Below, piece after piece: positions 53,694 through 62,063 of a DNA stretch of 64,000 bases. The notes below the pieces were generated by a model. That model had not been told where the DNA came from and made no database searches. It worked only from the letters and a program-made list of their open reading frames with translations. Position 1 is the first letter of the stretch. Each line of letters starts with the position of its first letter. This DNA comes from Bradyrhizobium guangdongense (GTDB lineage: Bacteria > Pseudomonadota > Alphaproteobacteria > Rhizobiales > Xanthobacteraceae): assembly GCF_004114975.1 (NCBI RefSeq), contig NZ_CP030051.1, positions 930,001 through 994,000 on the forward strand, read 5' to 3'. The translations under genes were made by a program, and so were the position numbers.

Positions 53694-54359
53694 TCAATCG
53701 ACTTTCAACGCCTTGGCGTAGACCACACCCGAATTGGTGATGTGCGTGGTCATCAGCGCTTCGAAAGCTGCAAACTCGCCGCGCGCGAACAGGTCGAGCA
53801 GCTCGCGGTGCTCGTCGAACGAGACGCGGGTGCGCACGTCGATCGGCGATGTCAGACTGGTGCGGAGCGCGGCAACGCGGCCGGAGACGAGCTGATAGGA
53901 TTCGGCGAGATAACGGTTGCCGCAATGCGTGAACAGCGCCTCGTGAAAGGCGGCGTCGGCGCGGCCATAGGCGATGTTGTCCCTCGCCTCGACGGCCGGC
54001 TCCATTGCCGCAATCGCCTCGCTCATCGCGGCGATCGCGCCGTCCCGGTCATGACGAAAGGCGAGCTCGGCGGCCTTGGGCTCGAGCGCGATGCGAAAGC
54101 TGCAAAGCGCGGTGATATCTTCTGCGCTCGGCGTGAACACGAAGCTGCCGACCTGCGGCCGGATCACCACGAGCCCTTGCGTCTGCAACTGGCCCATCGC
54201 CTCGCGCACCGGCGTGCGGCTGACGCCGAACGAATTCGCCACCATCTCTTCCGAAATCGCCGCGCCCAACGCGAACTCGCCGTCGATGATCGCCTGTCGC
54301 AGCCGCAGCATCACGCGCTGCGACAGCGATTTCGGCGCATCCAGCTTGAGCGAGCGCAT
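53694..54359 (-). CDS. GntR-family (FCD) regulator
   Basis: This 221-residue regulator has an N-terminal GntR winged helix (SLSQRVMLRLRQAIIDGEFA, ISEEMVANSFGVSRTPVREAMGQL). The C-terminal FCD ligand domain has metal-type residues (DADAAFHEALFTHCGN, FDEHRELLDLF). It lies eight bases after the FAD-oxidase gene on the same strand and probably controls it and the divergent DapA-like gene. A matching palindrome is at 55847-55865. Confidence 0.88.
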   Translation of the reverse strand: MRSLKLDAPKSLSQRVMLRLRQAIIDGEFALGAAISEEMVANSFGVSRTPVREAMGQLQTQGLVVIRPQVGSFVFTPSAEDITALCSFRIALEPKAAELAFRHDRDGAIAAMSEAIAAMEPAVEARDNIAYGRADAAFHEALFTHCGNRYLAESYQLVSGRVAALRTSLTSPIDVRTRVSFDEHRELLDLFARGEFAAFEALMTTHITNSGVVYAKALKVD

Positions 54360-54367
54360 CGGGGTTC

Positions 54368-55780
54368 TCAGATCACCTTGCCGGGGTTGAGCAGATGATC
54401 GGGATCGAGCGCGGCTTTCAGCGTCCGCATCAAGGCGATCTCCGGTTCGCTGCGGGCATGACCGAGCCATCTCTTCTTCAGCGTGCCGATGCCGTGCTCG
54501 GCGGAGACGCTGCCGCCCATGTCGCGGACGAGGCCGTAGATGATCTCGTCCATCTCCTCCTTCGGCTGCTGCGCGACGGGAAGGCCCGCGACCCAGGAGA
54601 CGAGGTGCAGATTGCCGTCGCCGATATGACCGTAATAAACGCTCTCGCAGCCCTTGATGCCGTCAGCCAGCGCCGCCTTGCAGCGTGTCGCGAACTCGTC
54701 CATCCGCGCCACGGCAAGGCCGATGTCGTAAGAGATGTGCGGCCCGAGCACCTGTCCGAACTCGGCGCAGATGTCGCGCACGCGCCAGAACGCTTGCGTC
54801 TGCGCCAGCGATTGCGCTACGGCAGCATCCGTGAGCAGCCCGCGTTCCATCAGCTCCTCGAGCCAGGCCTGGAAGCGAGGGGCATCGGCGCTCTCGTCGG
54901 TGCCCTGCGCCTCGACCAGCACGTAGAGGCCATGGCCTGCGGCCACCGGCGGCTTGACGCCGGCGCGCGTCGTGATCACGTCCCAATAGTCCGGCCACAT
55001 CACTTCGAATGCCGACAGCAGCGGACCGAGGCCGCTGCGAGCGGCACCGAGCAAGTCGATCACCGCGGCATAATCCTTCAGTGCGCAGAGCGCGGCCATG
55101 GTCGACCGCGGCTTCGGAAACAGTTTCAGCACCACGCGGGTGATGATGCCGAGCGTGCCTTCCGAGCCGATGAAGAGATGTTTCAGGTCGTAACCCGCAT
55201 TGTTCTTCATCAGCTTGTTGAGGCCAGTGATGATGGTGCCGTCAGGCAGCACCACTTCGAGGCCGAGCACCAACTCGCGCGTCATGCCGTAGCGGATGAC
55301 GCGGTTGCCGCCGGCATTGGTCGAGAGATTGCCGCCGATCGCGCAGGAGCCGCGCGAGCCGAGATCGAGCGGAAAAAAGCAGCCGGCTTCGTCCGCAGCC
55401 TTCTGAATCGTCTCCAGCGGTGTGCCGGCTTTCACCGTCATCGTCATCGAAGCGGGATCGATTTCCTCGATGCCGGTCATCCGCTCCAGCGAGATCGCGA
55501 CCCAGCCTGCTTCAGGCGCGGCGCCGCGGCAGAGCCCGGTCAGTCCGCCCTGCGGCACGAACGGCAGGCGCGCCTGCCGGCAGGTCGCAATCGCATCAGC
55601 AACGCCCGGCGCATCAAGCGGGCGGATCACCGCGAGCGGGGTCTGCGGCAGGCTCGCGCTCCAATCGTTGCAATTGCGTGCGGGCACGTCGCTGCCGGTC
55701 AGCACGGCCGCGGCGCCGAGCCTGGCGCGCAACGTTTCGAGCAATGAGGCGGGATGTCCGACGGGCGTCAGCATGTCCAT
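54368..55780 (-). CDS. FAD-linked 2-hydroxyacid oxidase/dehydrogenase (GlcD-like)
   Basis: This 470-residue flavoprotein has an FAD-binding PCMH domain (FVPQGGLTGLCRGAAPEAGW, GGNLSTNAGGNRVIRYGM, NLKKNNAGYDLKHLFIGSEGT-type segment) and a C-terminal FAD-oxidase cap with SVSAEHGIGTLKKRWL. It belongs with glycolate oxidase subunit GlcD, D-lactate and D-2-hydroxyglutarate dehydrogenases. The ATG at 55780 follows AAGAGG. The divergent DapA-like gene and following GntR gene suggest catabolism of a sugar acid or hydroxyacid. Confidence 0.87.
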   Translation of the reverse strand: MDMLTPVGHPASLLETLRARLGAAAVLTGSDVPARNCNDWSASLPQTPLAVIRPLDAPGVADAIATCRQARLPFVPQGGLTGLCRGAAPEAGWVAISLERMTGIEEIDPASMTMTVKAGTPLETIQKAADEAGCFFPLDLGSRGSCAIGGNLSTNAGGNRVIRYGMTRELVLGLEVVLPDGTIITGLNKLMKNNAGYDLKHLFIGSEGTLGIITRVVLKLFPKPRSTMAALCALKDYAAVIDLLGAARSGLGPLLSAFEVMWPDYWDVITTRAGVKPPVAAGHGLYVLVEAQGTDESADAPRFQAWLEELMERGLLTDAAVAQSLAQTQAFWRVRDICAEFGQVLGPHISYDIGLAVARMDEFATRCKAALADGIKGCESVYYGHIGDGNLHLVSWVAGLPVAQQPKEEMDEIIYGLVRDMGGSVSAEHGIGTLKKRWLGHARSEPEIALMRTLKAALDPDHLLNPGKVI

Positions 55781-55846
55781 GTGAGACCTCTTGCAGATCT
55801 GGCCGCGCCGCCCTCGGGCGGAGGCACAGCAGGGAATTGCATAAGA

Positions 55847-55865
55847 CTTGTATGTAAGGTACAAG
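55847..55865. promoter_or_regulatory. Candidate GntR operator in the divergent promoter
   Basis: CTTGTA (55847-55852) and TACAAG (55860-55865) are perfect inverted arms with a 7-base spacer. The site lies between the divergent FAD-oxidase and DapA-like genes. FCD-type GntR proteins commonly bind TTGTATACAA-like sites, so the local GntR is the likely reader. Confidence 0.55.
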
Positions 55866-55951
55866 ATGGAAAGTAAAGCAAAAACAGCCTCATGGCCGCG
55901 AAGATCGTTATGGATCAGGGCCTTATTCGGGGCGCAGCAATCGGTGGTGCT

Positions 55952-56836
55952 ATGACGGAGGCAATTCGCGGATTTTGGGTGGCGTCGGCGACGCCGCTGG
56001 CGGCGGACGGCAATGTGGACTCTGCGAAGCTCGCTGCCCATGCCAAGCAGCTGTTTAGCAAGGGGGTCGATGGTGTCGTGCTGTTCGGCACCACCGGCGA
56101 GGGGACCTCGTTCAATGTTGCTGAGCGCGTCGCGACCATCGATGCAGTGCTCAGGGCCGGCGTGCCAGCGGAGCGCATCGGCGTCGGCGGCGGCTTTCCG
56201 GCCATCAGCGACAGCATCGCGCTGACGCGCGCCGTACTCAGCCTGGGCCTGCGCCACGTGCTGGTTCTGCCGCCTTACTTCGATCGCAGCGTCACGGCTG
56301 ACGGCATCGAGGATGCGTTTGCGGCGATCATCGACGGCGTCGCGGACGATCGTCTGCGCGCCTATCTCTATCATATCCCGCAGATCTCGGGCGTCGCGAT
56401 CCCGACGACGGTCGCTGCGAATTTACGCAAGCGCTACGGCAATGTGGTCGCGGGCCTAAAGGACTCCAGCGGCGACTTCAAGCAGTTCCAGGCCTTCCGT
56501 GCCGCGGCGCCCGAGCTCGCCATCACGGTCGGCAATGAAACCGACATCGCGCGCGCGATCGCCGGCGGCGGCGCCGGCACGATCTGCGGCATGGCCAATA
56601 TCGCGCCGGAGCTGGTCAAGGCGATGATCGACGGGAAGGATGTCGAAGCGCGGATGCAGGCGGCTGTCGATATCGTGGTGAAGTCGCCGTCCTTCCTTGC
56701 CACGCTGAAGGCCATTCTCGCCGCCCAGACCGGTGATGCCGGCTGGTTGCGCGTGCGTCCGCCGCTGCGTGCCTTGCCTGATGGCACCGCGCTCAAGGCG
56801 AAGCTGGACGAACTGACCAGCCGCGCGATCGCCTAA
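55952..56836 (+). CDS. Dihydrodipicolinate synthase/N-acetylneuraminate lyase family aldolase
   Basis: This 294-residue class I aldolase has Schiff-base Lys170 (NVVAGLKDSSGDF). The GTTGEG substrate motif is at residues 46-51, and Tyr138/140 (RAYLYHIP) fits the catalytic Tyr. It is a pathway homologue rather than the lysine-synthesis DapA, given its neighbours. The ATG at 55952 starts at the family N-terminus (RGFWVASATPL). It probably cleaves a 2-keto-3-deoxy sugar acid. Confidence 0.86.
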   Translation: MTEAIRGFWVASATPLAADGNVDSAKLAAHAKQLFSKGVDGVVLFGTTGEGTSFNVAERVATIDAVLRAGVPAERIGVGGGFPAISDSIALTRAVLSLGLRHVLVLPPYFDRSVTADGIEDAFAAIIDGVADDRLRAYLYHIPQISGVAIPTTVAANLRKRYGNVVAGLKDSSGDFKQFQAFRAAAPELAITVGNETDIARAIAGGGAGTICGMANIAPELVKAMIDGKDVEARMQAAVDIVVKSPSFLATLKAILAAQTGDAGWLRVRPPLRALPDGTALKAKLDELTSRAIA

Positions 56837-58066
56837 GCGCGCGCTTCATCGCTGTGATCGTTCGCGGTCCGCGCCGACATGGCGCGGACCGCGACGAGCG
56901 CAGCCGCAAAGCCAGCCGTTGCGCCCACGCCGAGCGCCCAACGGGGGCCCAGATGATCCGCTACCCATCCAACGATGGGTGCGCCGATTGGCGTGCCGCC
57001 CAACGCGACGCCGAGGCGCAATGCCATGACGCGCCCCCGCATCCGCGGTTCGGCGGAGAGCTGCATCATGGCGTTCGAGGTATTGGTGACCGTCAGCGCC
57101 GCGACGCCGATCAGGACAAGGCTGCCCGCAAACAGCCAATAGCTCGGCGCAAGAGCAGCCAGCGTGCATCCCGCGCCGAACGTTGCGGCGCCGAGTAGCA
57201 GCGAGACGAAGCGTGGCTGGGCGCGCCCTGCGGCCAGCAGCGCGCCCGAGATCGTGCCGACCGCCATCGTCGACGACAACAAGCCGAAGCCGCGCGCATC
57301 GGTGTGGAAAACGCTGACCGCCATGGTCGAGATGAAGATCGGAAAATTCAGTCCGAACGTCCCGATCAGGAACAGCATGATCATGATCGCCCTGAGATCC
57401 CTGCGCGACCAGACGTAGCGAAAGCCCTCGGTCATGACACCCTGTGCCCGGTGCGCCCGTGCATTCGGGCGAAGCTCCGATGTCCGCAGCAAAGCGAGCG
57501 AGCAAAGCACCGCCATGAAGGAGGCGGCGTTGAGCAGGAAAGCCCAACCGGTGCCGATCGAGGCGATGACGATTCCTGCCATCGCGGGTCCGACCATCCG
57601 CGCGGCGTTGAAGGACGTCGAATTCAGCGCGATCGCATTGGGGAGTTCACCGTCGCCGACGAGCTCGGCCACGAACGTCTGGCGCACGGGGGCATCGAAA
57701 GCCGCGGCGCAACCGAACAGGAAGGCGAACACATAGACGTGCCAGATTCACCAGACCGGTGACTGTAAGAAGACCGAGCACCAATGCGAGTCCGCCCATC
57801 GTCGCCTGGGTCGCGACCAGAAGCCGTCGCTGGTTGAAATGATCGGCCGCAAAACCGGTCCAAGGCATCAGCAGAAGCTGCGGCCCGAACTGGAGCGCCA
57901 TCACGATGCCGACGGCCGAGGCGTTGTGCCGCGTAAGCTCGGTGAGAACGAGCCAGTCCTGCGCGGCGCGCTGCATCCAGGTCCCGGTGTTGGACACCAG
58001 CGCGCCCGCAGCCCAGACACGGTAATTGTAGTTCCGCAGCGAACGGAATGTGCCTGCAGCGGCCAC
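56833..58066 (-). pseudogene. MFS efflux transporter, frameshifted
   Basis: The gene starts at about GTG 58066 (VAAAGTFRSLRNYNYRVWAA) and reads as an MFS protein to VTGLVNL. It then continues in another frame from HVYVFAFLFGCAAAFDAPVRQ to the stop at 56833. The break is at 57742, where one base stands in place of the three of an expected Trp codon, so two bases are missing (or one extra). The restored protein is about 411 residues. It lies at the end of the marR operon. Unless a sequencing error, the pump is inactive. Confidence 0.82.
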
Positions 58067-58068
58067 GC

Positions 58069-58398
58069 TTACGAACCCGATGGCGTGTTGCCGCCGTGGA
58101 ACCGGCCGAAGCGTCGCGCGAGAAAGAGGCTCAAGAGCAACGCGCCAAGCCCGAGGGCGACGACATCGTTCGTGTCCAGCAGAGCAAATTCTCCGACGCG
58201 ACAAATGAGGAGGTATGCAACGACCACGTTGAAGGAGCCCCAGAGCACGTTGACCGTCGATGAAGACAGACCTTCGCCCGGCGGTTTTGCGAACGGACTC
58301 TGGAACGGTTCGCCGCGCTGCCCGCTGACTAGATGTGGGATGGCGTTCGCGAGAAATGCGCCGCCCCAAAAATAGGAAACGAGATGAAGCCAGTTCAT
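58069..58398 (-). CDS. Small membrane protein of the marR operon
   Basis: This 109-residue protein has about three hydrophobic segments (LHLVSYFWGGAFLANAIPHL, VLWGSFNVVVAYLLI, LGLGALLLSLFLARRF). No family is recognised. Its ATG overlaps the isochorismatase-family stop by four bases, and the MFS gene starts two bases after its own stop, so it is cotranscribed. Confidence 0.7.
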   Translation of the reverse strand: MNWLHLVSYFWGGAFLANAIPHLVSGQRGEPFQSPFAKPPGEGLSSSTVNVLWGSFNVVVAYLLICRVGEFALLDTNDVVALGLGALLLSLFLARRFGRFHGGNTPSGS

Positions 58399-58964
58399 GC
58401 CTGTGCGCTCCGTGCTGCCAGCAAATCGATGATCGCTTGCGTCGAGCCGCTCTCGCCGAGTCTCGGAAAAACGTTGGCGATGCTGTAGTCGTGCGCTTCG
58501 GCACGCGGGTCGGTCATGGCGTCGATCGCAAGGGTGACATTGAAGCCCGCCTCGTAAGCTTGCCGTGCCGTAGATTCGACGCCGGTGCCGGTCGCGACAC
58601 CTGCGATGACGACCTGCGTGACGTCACGCTGCCGTAGATTGCTCTCGATGTCCGTGCTCGCGAATGCGCCCCATGTCTGCTTGGTCACGGTGAGGTCGTC
58701 GGCCTGCCGATCGAGCTCGGGAATAAGATCGGCCCACCCGTGGGGGAAGGGACCTTCGGGACGAGGCCGCTCGGTCCGACCGGGCGCACTGCCGGCGACA
58801 TTGACCAGCACGACTGGCAGACGATGCCGCCGGAACGCGCGCGTAAGCGCGCCAGCGCGTGCCACGACGTCTCCCATGGGATGCACGGACGGCAGATCGA
58901 CGATGCCGCGTTGCAGGTCGACGACAATGAGGGCAGTGATCGGGTCGAGCGTGGTGAGAGCCAT
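58395..58964 (-). CDS. Isochorismatase-fold hydrolase lacking the catalytic cysteine
   Basis: This 189-residue protein has the isochorismatase/cysteine-hydrolase fold with Asp16 (IVVDLQRG) and Lys95 (TVTKQTWGAF). The third catalytic position, normally Cys in G-x-A-T-x-x-C-V, is Gly128 (VATGTGVESTARQAYEAG). True isochorismatases (EntB/PhzD type) also lack this Cys. It therefore may not be an amidase. It lies in the marR operon upstream of a small membrane protein and MFS gene. Confidence 0.85.
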   Translation of the reverse strand: MALTTLDPITALIVVDLQRGIVDLPSVHPMGDVVARAGALTRAFRRHRLPVVLVNVAGSAPGRTERPRPEGPFPHGWADLIPELDRQADDLTVTKQTWGAFASTDIESNLRQRDVTQVVIAGVATGTGVESTARQAYEAGFNVTLAIDAMTDPRAEAHDYSIANVFPRLGESGSTQAIIDLLAARSAQA

Positions 58965-59000
58965 GATGTGTCTTTCTAGCAGCCGACAGTTCTGCGCGCG

Positions 59001-59471
59001 TCAATCGTCGACGAGCCGCTTGAGCAGAGAGACGGCGGCGGCGAGTTCGTCCTGCTCTCGCGACGACAGCCGTGCCGAAATAGTGCGCGAGAGCCAGTCC
59101 TGCCGGGCCGCGCGGCCGACCCGGATCCACTCGCGGCACGCTTTAGTCAGCGACAGGATGGTTTGACGGCCGTCGTCCGGATCAGGCGCGCCACTGACAA
59201 GGCCTGCGGCCAGCAGAGCGGCGACCGCGGTGCTCATCGATTGCGGGCGCATCTTTTCCGATCGCGCCAGGCTCGACACTGTGGCGGGGCCGTCCTTTTC
59301 CAGGCGCAGCAGGATCGATACCTGGGATGGCGTCAAATCCTCAGGGCCTGCCTGCTCGCGGAGTCGCCGCTTGAGCTTGCCAACCAGTGAACGGAGGTCT
59401 TCCGCAAGCGCGCCCGCGCGCGCGGACGGGCGTTGGTCTGATGAATTTATCATGGCAAGGTAGCATGGCAT
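59001..59471 (-). CDS. MarR-family transcriptional regulator
   Basis: This 156-residue regulator has the MarR winged helix (LTPSQVSILLRLEKDGPATVSSLARSEKMRPQSMSTAVAAL) and wing DPDDGRQTILSLT. Starts at 59471 or Met7 (59453) are both possible; neither has a clear ribosome site. It is first in an operon with a hydrolase, a membrane protein and a (frameshifted) pump, the usual layout for MarR-controlled detoxification. A palindrome lies just upstream. Confidence 0.88.
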   Translation of the reverse strand: MPCYLAMINSSDQRPSARAGALAEDLRSLVGKLKRRLREQAGPEDLTPSQVSILLRLEKDGPATVSSLARSEKMRPQSMSTAVAALLAAGLVSGAPDPDDGRQTILSLTKACREWIRVGRAARQDWLSRTISARLSSREQDELAAAVSLLKRLVDD

Positions 59472-59472
59472 T

Positions 59473-59491
59473 TTTACAGCTAATCTGTAAA
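59473..59491. promoter_or_regulatory. Candidate MarR operator
   Basis: TTTACAG (59473-59479) and CTGTAAA (59485-59491) are perfect inverted arms with a 5-base spacer. The site is directly upstream of the marR start. MarR proteins usually bind such A/T-flanked palindromes. Confidence 0.6.
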
Positions 59492-59592
59492 GATTGCCTG
59501 TGCAGTTAGACTGAGCAAAAAAACGTGAGCCAGACGCGCCGGCTGCCGCGATGGCGACACCAGCCAGCGCGTGTCACGCGATCGCGCCTGCG

Positions 59593-59609
59593 CTTAGAAC
59601 GATTCAAGA
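59593..59609. promoter_or_regulatory. Possible iron-control element upstream of the siderophore receptor
   Basis: CTTAGAA-CGA-TTCAAGA (59593-59609) resembles the rhizobial ICE/Irr site (TTTAGAA-N3-TTCTAAA, as I recall it), with three mismatches in fourteen positions. It lies 77 bases before the receptor start. Iron regulation is plausible for this gene. Confidence 0.4.
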
Positions 59610-59685
59610 CTAGAGCTATTCAAGTCGTCTTCATTCGCGGCGGCTGCTAGACGCGCCAGCGTCAATGCAGTGACTTGGAAGTGAA

Positions 59686-62016
59686 TTGAAAGTGCGTGCC
59701 TCTGCGGATGGCCCTCGCGTCAGCGGCCATCGAAATCGCGCCGCCAAGAGCGGTGCAAGTCTTCTCCTCGGCGCGGCCGTGCTGGTGGCCGAATATCCCA
59801 CCGGCAGCACGATCGCGCAGGCGCAAACGGCGCTGCCGCCGGTGAACGTGGATGCGCCGACGCAGCGACCGAAGGCGTCGCGCGCTTCGGGGCAATCGCA
59901 ACGACGCACACAGGCAGCCGCGCGTCGCAATCAAGCCATCGTTCCGCCCTCAGCGCAGACTTTGTCCGAGCGTGCAGCGGCAGAGGCCGCCGCGCAGCAG
60001 TCCGCAAAGCTCGGCTATCGTGCCATGCCGAGCGCAACCACCCTGCGTTCGGGCGCTTCGCCGCTCGACACATCACAGTCTGTCAACGTCGTGCCTGCAC
60101 AGGTCCTCAAGGACCAGCTGCCGCGCAACATCGACGATGCCTTGGTCAACATCAGCGGCATCACTCAGACCAACACACTCGCGGGCACCCAGGACGCGGT
60201 GATCCGACGCGGCTTTGGTGACAATCGCGACGGCTCGATCATGCGCAACGGCATGCCGCTGGTGCAGGGGCGCAGCCTCAATGCTGCAGTCGACAGCGTC
60301 GAGGTGCTGAAGGGGCCGGCCTCGCTCCTGTACGGAATTATGGATCCCGGCGGCATCGTCAACACCATCAGCAAGCGCCCGGAGCTCTATCAGCACGGCT
60401 CGATTTCGCTGCTCGGCTCGGCCTACGCCAACGATCGCAACGGCGCCGACGGCACCGTCGATGTCACCGGCCCGATCGGGAATGGCGGCCTTGCCTATCG
60501 GTTCATTGGTTACGGCGTCAGCGAGGATTACTGGCGCAATTTCGGTCGCCATCGGGAAATGCTCGTAAACCCGTCACTCGCCTGGTACGGCGAGACGACG
60601 ACGGTCCAGCTCACCTATGAGCATCGCGAATTCATCTATCCCTTCGACCGCGGCACGGCCCTCGCCAACGGCGCGCCGCTGGCAATCCCGAAGACGCGCC
60701 GGCTCGATGAACCCTTCAACAACATGTGGGGCACGTCGGATCTGGTGCAGGGCTCGGTCGAGCAGAAGCTGAGCGAAGATTGGAAAGTCACTGCGGCGTA
60801 CAGCTACAACACCGAGACTTACAGCGCCAACCAGCTTCGCATCACCGGCGTCAATGCGAAGACGGGCATTGAGACCCGCAGCAACGACGGTACCCAGAAC
60901 TCGCTCAGCAACGCAAGCTACGGCACCTCCTACATGCAAGGCGACGTCTGGGTCGGCGGCTTCCGCAACGAGATCTTGTTCGGCGGCGAGGCGTTGTATC
61001 GCACGATCGATCGCCGCGACTTGATCCGCCAGGCGACTCCGAGCTTCAATGTCTACAATCCGGTCTATGGGCTGATCGCGCCGGGCACGACCGTTTCGCC
61101 TGTCGACAGCGAGCAGACCGACAAGCTCGGCACCCGCGGCTTCTTCGCCCAGGACACGTTCCATGTGACCAACTGGCTGTCCGTGATCGGCGGCGTGCGC
61201 TGGATGCAATATGAGCAGCTCGCCGGAAAGGGCCGACCTGTCTTCGTCACCAACACCAACCTGTCGGGCGACAAGGTGCTGCCGCTCGGTGGGATCATCG
61301 TCAAGCTGAGCGAAGAGCTCTCCTATTACGTGAGCTATACGCAATCGCTGAAGCCGACTTCGACGATCGCGGCATTCACCAGCGGCTTCGTCGTCGATTC
61401 TACCATCGCGCCTGAAGAGGGCACGCAGTGGGAGACCGGGCTGAAGTTCGATGTCAACAAGCGGTTGTCGGGTACGTTTGCGGTCTACGACATCAGAAAG
61501 AAGAACGTGCTGGTGCTGGATGACATTGGCGGTGGCAGGTCGACCGGGCGGGCCTCGGGCGCAGCCCGATCGCGCGGTGTCGAACTGGACGTCACCGGCA
61601 GGCTCACGGATCAATGGAGCATGATCGGCAGCTACGGCTATACCGACGCGCGCCTGATCGACGATCCCCAAGTCGGCAACGCAAAGTTATTGAACGCCGC
61701 GATGAACACCGCGTCGCTTTATCTCGTCTACGACTTCGGCGACCGGTTGCCCGGACGCCTGCGGCTCGGTGGCGGCGCCCACTATGTCGGCGACCGGCCG
61801 GGCGACACCGCCAACACGTTCTTCCTCCCAGCGTACACGGTTGCCGACATCTTTGCGACCTACGACACCAAGCTCGACCAGGTACCCGTGACATATCAGT
61901 TCAACGTCAAAAACCTGTTCGACAAGGTCTACTACACCTCCACCACCGGCAGCGCCCTGAACGTCGCGATGGGCGACGGCCGGCGCATTTCGCTGTCGGC
62001 AACGGTGAAGTTCTAG
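59686..62016 (+). CDS. TonB-dependent siderophore receptor
   Basis: This 776-residue outer-membrane receptor has a long N-terminal signal region (ASLLLGAAVLVA, then AQAQ) and a Pro/Arg-rich linker. The plug domain has VVPAQVLKDQLPRNIDDALV, IRRGFGDNR, MPLVQGRS and VLKGPASLLYG with PGGIVNTISKRP. The 22-strand barrel ends in ISLSATVKF. It resembles FhuA/FoxA-like ferric-siderophore receptors. The start is TTG 59686 or GTG 59692; both are near GGAAG. The PepSY partner gene follows. Confidence 0.9.
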   Translation: MKVRASADGPRVSGHRNRAAKSGASLLLGAAVLVAEYPTGSTIAQAQTALPPVNVDAPTQRPKASRASGQSQRRTQAAARRNQAIVPPSAQTLSERAAAEAAAQQSAKLGYRAMPSATTLRSGASPLDTSQSVNVVPAQVLKDQLPRNIDDALVNISGITQTNTLAGTQDAVIRRGFGDNRDGSIMRNGMPLVQGRSLNAAVDSVEVLKGPASLLYGIMDPGGIVNTISKRPELYQHGSISLLGSAYANDRNGADGTVDVTGPIGNGGLAYRFIGYGVSEDYWRNFGRHREMLVNPSLAWYGETTTVQLTYEHREFIYPFDRGTALANGAPLAIPKTRRLDEPFNNMWGTSDLVQGSVEQKLSEDWKVTAAYSYNTETYSANQLRITGVNAKTGIETRSNDGTQNSLSNASYGTSYMQGDVWVGGFRNEILFGGEALYRTIDRRDLIRQATPSFNVYNPVYGLIAPGTTVSPVDSEQTDKLGTRGFFAQDTFHVTNWLSVIGGVRWMQYEQLAGKGRPVFVTNTNLSGDKVLPLGGIIVKLSEELSYYVSYTQSLKPTSTIAAFTSGFVVDSTIAPEEGTQWETGLKFDVNKRLSGTFAVYDIRKKNVLVLDDIGGGRSTGRASGAARSRGVELDVTGRLTDQWSMIGSYGYTDARLIDDPQVGNAKLLNAAMNTASLYLVYDFGDRLPGRLRLGGGAHYVGDRPGDTANTFFLPAYTVADIFATYDTKLDQVPVTYQFNVKNLFDKVYYTSTTGSALNVAMGDGRRISLSATVKF

Positions 62017-62018
62017 CC

Positions 62019-62063
62019 ATGGCGATAACACGACAAGGCAAGAAGGCCAGCGCCGATGCGTAA
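62019..62063 (+). CDS. Possible 14-codon peptide between receptor and PepSY genes
   Basis: ATG at 62019 opens a 14-codon frame (MAITRQGKKASADA) whose stop TAA (62061-62063) overlaps the first codons of the next gene. It could couple translation of the two genes or be chance. Confidence 0.25.
   Translation: MAITRQGKKASADA

Noticed and set aside
57647..58504. 285-codon minus-strand frame taken as a separate gene
   Set aside because: Its second part is the N-terminal half of the frameshifted MFS gene, while its first part is out of frame with the small membrane protein gene.
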